From RGUW01 sp040399325 (lineage in GTDB: Bacteria > Cyanobacteriota > Cyanobacteriia > PCC-6307 > Cyanobiaceae), in the NCBI GenBank assembly GCA_040399325.1, contig JBBASJ010000002.1, positions 1 to 64,000 on the forward strand: 64,000 nt of DNA, read 5' to 3'. Below, one piece after another: positions 25,140 through 33,040 of this stretch. Made by a program: the position numbers and the translations under genes. Under the pieces are notes generated by a model. It was not told the origin of the DNA. It saw nothing but the letters and a program-made list of their open reading frames with translations, and made no database searches. Each line of letters begins with the position of its first letter. The stretch's first letter is position 1.

Positions 25140-25906
25140 GCACGCCCCTGCTCGAGACCCGCAACCTGGGCGTGCGCTTTGGCGGATTGCAGGCGCTCGA
25201 GGGCATCGACCTGCAGGTCCATCGCGGCGAGATCTTCGGCCTGCTGGGGCCCAACGGTGCCGGCAAGACGACCCTGTTCAACCTGATCTCGGGGATCACC
25301 CCCGCCAGCAGCGGCGAGGTGCTGTGGCGTGGGGGAAGCATTGGCGGCCTGGATGCCAACCGCATCGCCCGCCTGGGCCTGGCCCGCACCTTCCAGAACC
25401 TGCGGCTGTTCAGCTCACTGAACTGCCGTGACAACGTGCTGGTGGGCATGCACCGCCAGGCCAGGCTGCCCTGGGCCGCAGCCCTGCTGGGCACGCCCCT
25501 GGCCCAGCGACGACAGCGGGAGCTGAAAGACCGCGCCCAGGAGCTGCTCGCGTTGCTGGCGATCGGCCATCTGGCCGAGCAGAACGCCGCAGGCCTCTCC
25601 TATGGCGATCGCCGCCGCCTGGAGATCGCCCGCGCCCTGGCCAACAGCCCCGAGCTGCTGCTGCTCGATGAACCCGCGGCCGGCATGAACCCCGGCGAAA
25701 AAGACCAGCTGCGCGACCTGATCCGCCGCCTGCGCGACCGGTTCGACCTGACGATCCTGATCATCGAACACCACGTGCCGCTGATGCTGGGCCTGTGCGA
25801 CCGGCTGGCGGTGCTCAACTTCGGTCGCCGCATCGCCCTCGGCTCTGCGGACCAGGTTCGGCAGGATCCCGCGGTGATCGAGGCCTATCTGGGGGGCAGC
25901 CGATGA
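25136..25906 (+). CDS. livG: LivG-type ABC ATPase
   Basis: A 256-aa ATP-binding subunit. Walker A is GPNGAGKTT (about 39-47), the signature is LSYGDRRRLEIARAL (in place of LSGGQ, as is common in LivG), and Walker B is LLLLDEPAAGMNP. The RLGLARTFQNLRLF stretch is characteristic of LivG/BraF. Start ATG 25136 overlaps the end of livM, and its own stop overlaps the livF start, so the ATPases are made in coupled fashion. Confidence 0.9.
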   Translation: MSTPLLETRNLGVRFGGLQALEGIDLQVHRGEIFGLLGPNGAGKTTLFNLISGITPASSGEVLWRGGSIGGLDANRIARLGLARTFQNLRLFSSLNCRDNVLVGMHRQARLPWAAALLGTPLAQRRQRELKDRAQELLALLAIGHLAEQNAAGLSYGDRRRLEIARALANSPELLLLDEPAAGMNPGEKDQLRDLIRRLRDRFDLTILIIEHHVPLMLGLCDRLAVLNFGRRIALGSADQVRQDPAVIEAYLGGSR

Positions 25907-26619
25907 GCACCCCGTTGCTGGCGCTCGAGCACCTCACGGTGCGCTACGGCGGCATCACCGCCCTGCGCGACCTCTCCCTGGAGGTGCACTCCGGTGAGAT
26001 GGTTGCCCTGCTGGGTGCCAACGGTGCCGGCAAGAGCACGACCCTGCGGGCCATCTCGCAACTGGTCACCGCAGCCAGCGGGGCCATCCGCTGGCATGGG
26101 GCAGCGATCAACGGCATGGCGCCTGAGCGCACGGTCAGGCTGGGAATCAGCCACTGCCCCGAGGGCCGGCGCGTGCTGGCCCGTCAGAGCGTGGCCGACA
26201 ACCTCGACCTGGGGGCCTGGCTCCGTCGCGACCGGGCCGGCATCGACCACGATCTGGACCGCTGTTTCGACCTGTTCCCACGGCTGGCCGAGCGCCGCCA
26301 CCAGCTGGCCGGATCCCTGTCGGGGGGGGAGCAGCAGATGCTGGCGATCGCCCGGTCGCTGATGGCGCGTCCCACCCTGCTGATGCTGGACGAGCCCAGC
26401 CTGGGCCTGGCCCCCAAGCTGGTGGCCGAGGTCATGGAGGCGCTGCGGGCGCTTCACCAGGACGGTCTGACCATGCTGCTGGTGGAACAGAACGCCAACG
26501 CCGCCCTGGCCATTGCCGATCGCGCTTATGTACTGGTCTCAGGCAGCATCGAGCAACAGGGCAGTGCCGCCGCGCTGCGCAACGATGAACGCATCAAAGC
26601 TGCCTATCTGGGGCCTTGA
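25903..26619 (+). CDS. livF: LivF-type ABC ATPase
   Basis: A 238-aa second ATPase of the importer. Walker A GANGAGKST (about 38-46), CPEGRRVLARQSVADNL (LivF signature region), LSGGEQQMLAIARSLMARP and Walker B LLMLDEPSLGLAP are intact. ATG 25903 overlaps the livG stop. It ends the operon and its stop lies 3 bp from the convergent Nif11-type gene. Confidence 0.9.
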   Translation: MSTPLLALEHLTVRYGGITALRDLSLEVHSGEMVALLGANGAGKSTTLRAISQLVTAASGAIRWHGAAINGMAPERTVRLGISHCPEGRRVLARQSVADNLDLGAWLRRDRAGIDHDLDRCFDLFPRLAERRHQLAGSLSGGEQQMLAIARSLMARPTLLMLDEPSLGLAPKLVAEVMEALRALHQDGLTMLLVEQNANAALAIADRAYVLVSGSIEQQGSAAALRNDERIKAAYLGP

Positions 26620-26622
26620 TGC

Positions 26623-26889
26623 TCAGGCCTTGTCGACCTGCTGCTCACTGCTGCCGAAGGCATGCAGCAGGGCATCGCCCCAGCTGTTGATCGCCGTCAG
26701 TTGATGGTCTTCGGCGCCGGCCAGGGCCTTGCCCTGCTCGCGCAGCAGCACGGTCTTGTCGAGGCTGTGACCGTGGGCCGCGGCGATGGTCAGAACATCG
26801 TCGACACCGGTGGCGGCATGGAGCTTGTCGCGCAGCTGCCCGTCAGCTGACACCGAGGCAGCAAAGGAACGCAGAGCAGAAAGCGACAT
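26623..26889 (-). CDS. Nif11-like small protein, 88 aa
   Basis: The first 55 residues match the Nif11 domain layout (ALRSFAASVSADGQLRDKLH, then DDVLTIAAAHGHSL), a domain found in nitrogen-fixation-linked small proteins and in leader peptides of ribosomally made peptides. The C-terminal part (AINSWGDALLHAFG, then Ser/Gln/Asp) has no cysteines and no double-glycine cleavage site, and no modification enzyme is nearby, so a natural-product precursor role is unsupported. It is divergent from devB. Confidence 0.6.
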   Translation of the reverse strand: MSLSALRSFAASVSADGQLRDKLHAATGVDDVLTIAAAHGHSLDKTVLLREQGKALAGAEDHQLTAINSWGDALLHAFGSSEQQVDKA

Positions 26890-26949
26890 GTCGAAGAACG
26901 CAACGCCCCAGTCCTAGCAGCACCTGGGATCAGAGCTAGCGTTTCTGCC

Positions 26950-28068
26950 ATGGCAGCGCGGTTGGTGGATCTTGGCGCCCGGCTGCGCAGCCTCACGGCG
27001 CGGCAACGCCGCAATGCCATGGCCGCGGCCATGGCCGTGGTGGTGATCGCCGGGGGGCTGGTGCTGCATCGCACCCAGCGGGCCCAGCAGCGGGAGCGGG
27101 CCCGCCAGGCCGCCCTGGCCGTGCCGGTCACCACGGTGACCGCCCTGGGCCGGCTCGAGCCGGAAGGCGAAGTGATCAGCGTGGCTCCGCCTGCCGGCGC
27201 CATGGCCGGAGCCCAGGTGCGACTCAGGCGGCTGCTGGTCGAAGAAGGTGACACGGTGGGCCAGGGCCAGCTTCTGGCCGAGATGGACTCCCTCACCCGT
27301 CTGAACCGAGCGGTCGAGGAAGCCGCTGCCCAGGTGGCCATCGCCCAGACCCAGTTGGAGGTGGCCACGGCCACCCAGCGCAGTGAGTTGCACACCCAGC
27401 AGGCACGTCTGCAGCGGGCTGAAGCCAACCTGCGCACGGCCGCCGCCGAAGCACGCCGCTACGGGGAGCTTTACCGCAGCGGGGCAACTTCAGCTTCGCT
27501 GTTTGAAAGTCGCGTCCTGAGCCTGGACACCGCACGCGCCGAGGTCAGCGAAGCCCGCAGCCGTCTGCAGCGACTCCAGACCCGCGTGAGCACTCCCGAT
27601 GGGGCGGTCAGCCTCGAGGAGGCCAAAGCCCAGCGGGAGCTGCTGGCCGCCCGCCTGCACCTGCGGCGCACCACGGCTGAGCGCGACGACGCCCTGGTGC
27701 GCGCCCCGATCGGCGGCCGGGTGTTGAGCGTCCTGACCCGTCCTGGAGAAGTGCCCGGCGCAGGCGGCATCCTCGAACTGGGGCGCACCGAACGGATGCA
27801 GCTGGTGGCCGAGGTCTACCAGAGCGATCGCAACCGCCTGCAGCTGGGCCAACCGGTCTCCATCAGCAGCAGCGCGCTCACGGCACCCCTGCAGGGCACG
27901 GTCAACCGGATCGGCGCGATCGTGCGGCGCCAGTCGCTGATCAACACCGACCCCAGCGCCAACACCGACACCCGCGTGATCGAGGTGCGGGCCCGGCTTG
28001 ACCCGGCCAGCAGCCGCAGGGCCGCCGACCTGTCCAACCTGCAGGTCACCGCCGTGTTCGGGCGATGA
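26950..28068 (+). CDS. devB: DevB-type membrane-fusion protein
   Basis: A 372-aa HlyD-family adaptor of an ABC exporter. One N-terminal helix (AMAAAMAVVVIAGGLVLHRT, about 23-42) anchors it; VTALGRLEPEGEVISVAPPA is the diagnostic DevB start of the mature part. A long alpha-hairpin (about 115-245) with lipoyl halves either side (LVEEGDTVGQGQLLAEMDS; DALVRAPIGGRVLSVLTRPGE) would join the permease to a TolC-type channel. In heterocyst-forming strains DevBCA exports envelope glycolipids; unicellular strains use paralogues for other lipids or stress. It is the first gene of devBCA. Confidence 0.88.
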   Translation: MAARLVDLGARLRSLTARQRRNAMAAAMAVVVIAGGLVLHRTQRAQQRERARQAALAVPVTTVTALGRLEPEGEVISVAPPAGAMAGAQVRLRRLLVEEGDTVGQGQLLAEMDSLTRLNRAVEEAAAQVAIAQTQLEVATATQRSELHTQQARLQRAEANLRTAAAEARRYGELYRSGATSASLFESRVLSLDTARAEVSEARSRLQRLQTRVSTPDGAVSLEEAKAQRELLAARLHLRRTTAERDDALVRAPIGGRVLSVLTRPGEVPGAGGILELGRTERMQLVAEVYQSDRNRLQLGQPVSISSSALTAPLQGTVNRIGAIVRRQSLINTDPSANTDTRVIEVRARLDPASSRRAADLSNLQVTAVFGR

Positions 28069-29249
28069 GACCGGCAGCCCGCCTGTGGCAGCAGCTGCGG
28101 CAGCGCACCCCCCTGGGCTGGCTGCAGCTGCGCCATGACCCGGGCCGGTTGCTGGTGGCGCTGGCCGGCATCGCCTTCGCCGATGTGCTGATGTTCACCC
28201 AGCTCGGGTTTCAGGCCTCGATCTACGACGCCAACACACGCTTTCACCGGGCCCTGAACGCCGACATCGTGCTGATCAGTCCCAAGGCCCAGAACCTGCA
28301 GAACCTCTCGACGTTTCCGCGCAGGCGCCTGCTGCAGGCCATGGATGTACCGGGTGTGCGTGACGGCCATGGCCTGTACGTGAACACCCTCACCTGGAAA
28401 AATCCCGACACCCGCCGGGACGCAACGGTGCAGCTGTTCGGCTTCGATCCCGATGCCCGGCTGTTCAACATCCCCGAGGTCAACGCCCAGCAGCAGGAGC
28501 TCAAGCAAGCCGACACGGTGCTGTTCGATCGGGGCGCGCGGGGCCCTTACGCAGCGACCATCGCGGCACTGGAGCAGGGCAAGACCCTGAGCACCGAGGC
28601 CGAACGGCGCACCCTGAGGATCTCCGGGCTGTTTGCCCTGGGAGCCAGTTTCGGCTCCGACGGCACCCTCATGGCAAGCGATGTCACCTTTCTGCGGCAG
28701 TTTCCCAGGCGCAACGTCGGCAGCCTGAGCCTCGGCCTGATTCAGCTGCAGCAGGGAGCCGATGCCGACCTGGTCGCCGAGCGCCTGCGCCGCCATCTCG
28801 ACGCCGATGTAACGGTGCTCACCAAGAGCGGCTACGTGGCCTTCGAACAGGCCTACTGGCGACGCGCCTCCCCGGTAGGTGTGATCTTCGGCATGGGCAC
28901 GGTGATGGCCTTCGTCGTGGGTGTGGTGATCGTCTACCAGGTGCTCTCCACCGATGTGGCCTCCCATCTGGGCGAATACGCCACCTTCAGAGCCATGGGC
29001 TTCCGCAACCGCTACCTGCTGGGGGTGGTGTTCGAGCAGGCCCTGGTGCTGGCAAGCCTGGGGTTTGTGCCCGGGTTCGTACTTCCGCTCGGCATCTATG
29101 CCCTGGCGTCGAAGGCCACCTTCCTGCCGATCGCCATGACCGCCGAGCGGGCCATCAAGGTGTTTCTGCTGACCGTGCTGATGTGCGGTGCCTCAGGTGC
29201 GATCGCCACCCGTCGGCTCCAGGGGGCCGACCCGGCCGAGCTGTTCTGA
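28065..29249 (+). CDS. devC: DevC-type MacB-like ABC permease
   Basis: A 394-aa permease with an N-terminal membrane helix region, a large periplasmic domain (about 50-255), and three C-terminal helices including MGTVMAFVVGVVIVYQVLST and the FtsX/MacB-like LGEYATFRAMGFRNRYLLGV. The DLMFTQLGFQ-type segment (LMFTQLGFQASIYDANTRFH) is typical of DevC. It overlaps devB by 4 bp (ATGA) and precedes devA by 7 bp. Confidence 0.88.
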   Translation: MRPAARLWQQLRQRTPLGWLQLRHDPGRLLVALAGIAFADVLMFTQLGFQASIYDANTRFHRALNADIVLISPKAQNLQNLSTFPRRRLLQAMDVPGVRDGHGLYVNTLTWKNPDTRRDATVQLFGFDPDARLFNIPEVNAQQQELKQADTVLFDRGARGPYAATIAALEQGKTLSTEAERRTLRISGLFALGASFGSDGTLMASDVTFLRQFPRRNVGSLSLGLIQLQQGADADLVAERLRRHLDADVTVLTKSGYVAFEQAYWRRASPVGVIFGMGTVMAFVVGVVIVYQVLSTDVASHLGEYATFRAMGFRNRYLLGVVFEQALVLASLGFVPGFVLPLGIYALASKATFLPIAMTAERAIKVFLLTVLMCGASGAIATRRLQGADPAELF

Positions 29250-29256
29250 GCACGCC

Positions 29257-29988
29257 ATGGCCAGGGAAGCGGCGATCAACATTGCGGGGCTCGGGCACCA
29301 CTTCGGCAGCGGCAGCCTGCGCCGCGCGGTGTTGCACGACATCACCCTGACGGTGGCAGCCGGTGAGATCGTGCTGCTGACCGGCCCGTCGGGATCGGGC
29401 AAGACCACCCTGCTGACCCTGATCGGCGCCCTGCGCCATGGCCAAGGCGGCAGCCTGCAGGTGCTGGGGCGTCAGTTGATCGGGTGCAGCGACCGGCAGC
29501 TCAGTGAGGCCCGCCGCGATCATGGCTACATCTTTCAGGCCCACAACCTGCACCGCAGCCTGACCGCACTGCAGAACGTGCGCATGGCCCTGGAGGTGCG
29601 GGGCGAATGCGATCGCACGGCCATGGACGACCGCGCCGCCTCGATGCTGCAGCAGGTGGGTCTGGCACCCCAGCTCCACAGCTACCCCGATCAGCTGTCG
29701 GGCGGTCAGAAACAGCGGGTCGCCGTGGCGCGGGCCCTGGTGCACAGCCCACCGTTGGTGCTGGCCGACGAACCGACAGCCGCCCTTGACAGCCGCTCGG
29801 GCCGCGAGGTCGTGACCCTGATGCAGCAGCTCGCCCGCCAGCAGAACAGCACGATCCTGCTGGTGACCCACGACAACCGCATTCTTGACATCGCCGATCG
29901 GGTGCTGAACCTCGAAGACGGACTGCTAAGCGAAGACGGCCCGTTGCGTGAAGACAGCCCTGGCTCCGCCACCGGCGAGGGCGTCTGA
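29257..29988 (+). CDS. devA: DevA-type ABC exporter ATPase
   Basis: A 243-aa LolD/MacB-class ATPase. Walker A is GPSGSGKTT (near residue 43), Q-loop FQAHNLHRSLTALQNVRMAL, signature LSGGQKQRVAVARALVHSPP, and Walker B LVLADEPTAALDSRSG. It drives DevBC export. A short acidic Ser-rich tail follows the core. It is last in devBCA; NDH-2 follows 70 bp later on the same strand. Confidence 0.88.
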   Translation: MAREAAINIAGLGHHFGSGSLRRAVLHDITLTVAAGEIVLLTGPSGSGKTTLLTLIGALRHGQGGSLQVLGRQLIGCSDRQLSEARRDHGYIFQAHNLHRSLTALQNVRMALEVRGECDRTAMDDRAASMLQQVGLAPQLHSYPDQLSGGQKQRVAVARALVHSPPLVLADEPTAALDSRSGREVVTLMQQLARQQNSTILLVTHDNRILDIADRVLNLEDGLLSEDGPLREDSPGSATGEGV

Positions 29989-30058
29989 TGACCACGTGTC
30001 GCACGGCATGGCACGCCGCAGCGATTGGCAATAGGGTTCGCCCGTCAGCTCAAGGACC

Positions 30059-31465
30059 ATGGCGCCAGAGCGGTTTTTTCTGGAACTCGATCCACCGGCA
30101 GCCACCCAGGCGAGCTGGCCCCATGTGGTGATCGTGGGCGGGGGCTTCGCCGGCTTGCGGGCCACCCATCGCCTGATCGGCAAACCGGTGCGGGTCACCC
30201 TGATCGACAAACGCAACTTCAACCTGTTTCAACCGCTGCTGTACCAGGTGGCCACGGGCCTGGTCGGCCAGGCCGATGTGGCCTCACCCCTGCGGCAGAT
30301 GATCGGCAACGCACCAAACGTGCAGGTGCTGCTGGGCGAAGTTGACGAGATCAATGTCAACGACAAGGAAATCGTCTTCAACGAACGGCGGTATGCCTAC
30401 GACCACCTGATCCTGGCGACGGGCTCGGGCAGCAGCTTCTTCGGCCACGAGGAGTGGCGGCCCATGGCACCGCCGATGAAAATTCTCGAGCACGCCAACG
30501 AGATTCGGCGGCGTGTGCTCTCGGCGCTCGAGGAGGCCGAGCAAACACCGGATCCAGAGAGCAGAAAGCTGCTGCAGAGCGTTGCGGTGATCGGCGCTGG
30601 CCCCACCGGCTGTGAACTGGCCGGTTCCCTGATCGACCTGATGCGCCACGCGATCGAGCGCGACTTCAAGCAACTGCGGCCGCAGGACTGCCGGGTGTTG
30701 CTCGTCGACCCGGGCGATCGGGTGCTGCGGGCCATGCATCCGTCGTTGTCGGAGGCAGCCGGGAGCTATCTGCAACGCAGCGGTGTCGAGCTGGTGCTGG
30801 GCGGTCGGGTGCAGCAGATCAGCGCGACCGAAGTCACCCTCACCCTCAAGAGCACGGGGGAGGAGCAACGGCTCCAGGCCGCGACCGTCTGCTGGACCGC
30901 AGGCGTCAGGGCCTCCCATCTGGGCAAGGTGCTCGCGGCAGGCAGCGGTTGCCAGGTCGACAAGGGAGGCCGGGTGATCGTGGAGCCCGACTTCTCGATT
31001 CCAGGCCACCCCGAGGTGCGGGTGGTGGGGGATCTCTGCTCCTACAGCCATACCGCCGATGGCAAACCCCTGCCGGGCATGGCCGGTCCGGCTGTGCAGA
31101 TGGGCGGCTGGGTCGCCGCCGACATCCTGGCCAGCGTTCAGGGCACGCCCAGGCGTCCCTTTCGCTTCACCGACTTCGGCTCGATGGCTGTGGTCGGACC
31201 GCTCTACGCCGTCGCCGACCTGCGGGGCATCCGCCTGAGCGGCCTGATCGGCTGGCTGGTGTGGGGCCTGGCCCACCTGGCCTTCATGCCCGAAATGGAA
31301 AACCGGCTGAGCCTCCTGCTCAAATGGATGTGGATGATCGGCACCCGCGAGCGGGATTCGATGCTGATCATCGGCAACCGCAACCAGCACATGGGGGTTG
31401 AGGTCGGGCTCGAGCAGCGCGAGGCAGCCCCGGCAGAGACCACCACCCCGGTGGCCAGCGCCTGA
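30059..31465 (+). CDS. Type II NADH dehydrogenase (NDH-2)
   Basis: A 468-aa single-subunit NAD(P)H:quinone oxidoreductase. The FAD Rossmann motif VVIVGGGFAGLRATHRL lies at about 23-39, followed by the family signature FQPLLYQVATGLVGQADVAS. The NADH Rossmann motif VAVIGAGPTGCELAG is at about residue 178, and the VVGDLCSY stretch contains the FAD-contact Asp. C-terminal helices (LSGLIGWLVWGLAHLAFMPE) attach it to the membrane. It feeds electrons to the quinone pool without pumping protons and in cyanobacteria may sense redox state. Its end meets the channel gene in a convergent hairpin. Confidence 0.9.
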   Translation: MAPERFFLELDPPAATQASWPHVVIVGGGFAGLRATHRLIGKPVRVTLIDKRNFNLFQPLLYQVATGLVGQADVASPLRQMIGNAPNVQVLLGEVDEINVNDKEIVFNERRYAYDHLILATGSGSSFFGHEEWRPMAPPMKILEHANEIRRRVLSALEEAEQTPDPESRKLLQSVAVIGAGPTGCELAGSLIDLMRHAIERDFKQLRPQDCRVLLVDPGDRVLRAMHPSLSEAAGSYLQRSGVELVLGGRVQQISATEVTLTLKSTGEEQRLQAATVCWTAGVRASHLGKVLAAGSGCQVDKGGRVIVEPDFSIPGHPEVRVVGDLCSYSHTADGKPLPGMAGPAVQMGGWVAADILASVQGTPRRPFRFTDFGSMAVVGPLYAVADLRGIRLSGLIGWLVWGLAHLAFMPEMENRLSLLLKWMWMIGTRERDSMLIIGNRNQHMGVEVGLEQREAAPAETTTPVASA

Positions 31466-31467
31466 AG

Positions 31468-31504
31468 CGCCCCCCATGGCTGAAACGCAGGGCTCAGGGG
31501 GGCG
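31468..31504. terminator. GC-rich hairpin between NDH-2 and the channel gene
   Basis: CGCCCCCC at 31468-31475 pairs with GGGGGGCG at 31497-31504, a perfect 8-bp stem between converging genes (stops at 31465 and 31494). The right arm lies in the last codons of the channel gene. Confidence 0.5.
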
Positions 31505-32291
31505 GCTGGTCGTCGCTGGCCTCGTCGTCCTCCTCCTGGGTCTGCACGGTGAAGCGACTGATCAGCAATCCCATCACCATGGCCAGATACAGCGGTCCGA
31601 CGACGCTCAGCGACACGCTCGTCATCTGCGCCAAACGGCGCACCGGCACGATGTCGCCGTAGCCGACGGTGGTGAGACTCACGAAGGCGAAGTAGTTGAT
31701 CCGCGTGAAGTCGATGTCCCAGGCGGGTTCGAGCGAATCGATATGCACGGTGGCTGGTGGAACGTGAAACGCCTTGTGGGACACCACATCGACGAAGCTG
31801 CCCGGCTGCACCGTCTCCAGCACGCTGAGGGCCAGCCCCCCGCTAAAGCCCAGCATCAGATAACCGGCCACCGCCCCGGCGAGCACCGGCCGGCCCACAT
31901 CCTGTTCCTCACGCAGCAACTGCAGCAGCCGCAGCAGACTCCAGAACACGAACAGCACGATCAGCACGACCAGCAGCAGCCCGTGCCAGTTGACGGTGGC
32001 GGGTACCAGCAACCAGCTCATCAAAGCCACCACCCCGGCAAGGCCCAGCAGGCGATACAGGCGATTGCTCCAGCCGCCGGCGCGCAGACCGGCGGGCAAC
32101 AGCTGACCAAGCTCAGACAACAGAAACAGCAGCACCACCGCTGTCATCGCCATGCCCAGCCGGTGCAGTTTCCAGGGCAGGGCCGTGAACACCACCTGCA
32201 CCAGCATGAGCAGCAGAAGCCTGCGGTACAGGCGATGGCGCCTGGCGGTATGGCGCGCCGCAGCCGACCGGGGCCCCACGATTCCGCTCAT
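31494..32291 (-). CDS. Potassium-channel-like protein with intact selectivity filter
   Basis: A 265-aa membrane protein. Several N-terminal helices (about 20-120) lead to a pore module near the end: the pore helix/filter YFAFVSLTTVGYGDIVP with TVGYG at about residues 208-212, then an inner helix VSLSVVGPLYLAMVMGLLIS. The filter sequence is diagnostic for K+ selectivity. No RCK or nucleotide-binding domain is present; the C-tail is short and acidic. It overlaps the paralogous gene upstream by 4 bp, so both are probably made together and may form mixed channels. Confidence 0.82.
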   Translation of the reverse strand: MSGIVGPRSAAARHTARRHRLYRRLLLLMLVQVVFTALPWKLHRLGMAMTAVVLLFLLSELGQLLPAGLRAGGWSNRLYRLLGLAGVVALMSWLLVPATVNWHGLLLVVLIVLFVFWSLLRLLQLLREEQDVGRPVLAGAVAGYLMLGFSGGLALSVLETVQPGSFVDVVSHKAFHVPPATVHIDSLEPAWDIDFTRINYFAFVSLTTVGYGDIVPVRRLAQMTSVSLSVVGPLYLAMVMGLLISRFTVQTQEEDDEASDDQPPP

Positions 32292-33028
32292 CGGGGCCGC
32301 CGATGAAAACGGCCGAGGATCATGGCGATCAGAATCGCCACATACAGCTGGCCGGCAACGGTGATCACCGTCACGGCAACCTCTCCGAGCACATCGGCCG
32401 GGTAGACCACGGCGCTGCCGATGGTGGTCAGAATGTTGAACGACGCCGCCATCAGCAGGGGGGCGTCCTCCACGGCCGCCAGCGAATGGGATCCGCCGTT
32501 GGCCAGCCCTGCCACGGCCTGATGGGCGACCGTGAAGCTGTCGGGGCTGAGGGCTGCGATCGCCACCAGCATGACCCCGCCCGAGATGCCGACCAACAGG
32601 TAGCCGGAGGCTGCCCCCATCACGACCGACGTGGTGACGTAGGGCTCACTGATCAACGTTCTGACCTTGCGCACCAGCGACAGCGTCAGAAACACCAACC
32701 AGGCGATCACGTGGGGGATGGTCAACCATCGCCCCAGGGCAGGATCAAAGCGCAGCCCGAGGTGCCAGAGGATCTCCATGAACACCGCCAGTGCACCCAG
32801 GGTGTAGATCACGGCACGGGTGCGGCGCAACGCCGAGTAGCGACTGACGAACCCGATGACAACGCCGCACAGGGCGATCATCAGCACCGAGAGCAACCAG
32901 CTGACGTGCTGGGCCAGCGGCAACAACAACAGCAGGATGATCTCGGTGATCAGCACGACCAGATAGCCGCGGTGCCGACGCTTCAGCCTCAGCAGAACCT
33001 CGCGACTGACCGGCACCGTTGGCTCCAC
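32288..33028 (-). CDS. Channel paralogue with a lost selectivity filter
   Basis: A 246-aa membrane protein with the same layout as the gene that follows it: shared GYL(L/M)xGxSGG helix, pore region and inner helix (VITVAGQLYVAILIAMILGRF). Where a K+ channel has TTVGYGDIVP this one has TTIGSAVVYP, so the GYG carbonyl ring cannot form. It may be a silent subunit, a channel of different selectivity, or an assembly factor. GTG 33028 is the most likely start (GTG 33016 also possible); the frame runs further upstream but only antisense to the porin. Its start is only 12 bp from that of the divergent porin. Confidence 0.7.
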   Translation of the reverse strand: MEPTVPVSREVLLRLKRRHRGYLVVLITEIILLLLLPLAQHVSWLLSVLMIALCGVVIGFVSRYSALRRTRAVIYTLGALAVFMEILWHLGLRFDPALGRWLTIPHVIAWLVFLTLSLVRKVRTLISEPYVTTSVVMGAASGYLLVGISGGVMLVAIAALSPDSFTVAHQAVAGLANGGSHSLAAVEDAPLLMAASFNILTTIGSAVVYPADVLGEVAVTVITVAGQLYVAILIAMILGRFHRRPR

Positions 33029-33040
33029 CCTGGCAGCCGC

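Noticed and set aside
26623..26889. Nif11-like gene as a lanthipeptide-type precursor
   Set aside because: No cysteine-rich core, no double-Gly site and no modification enzyme nearby.
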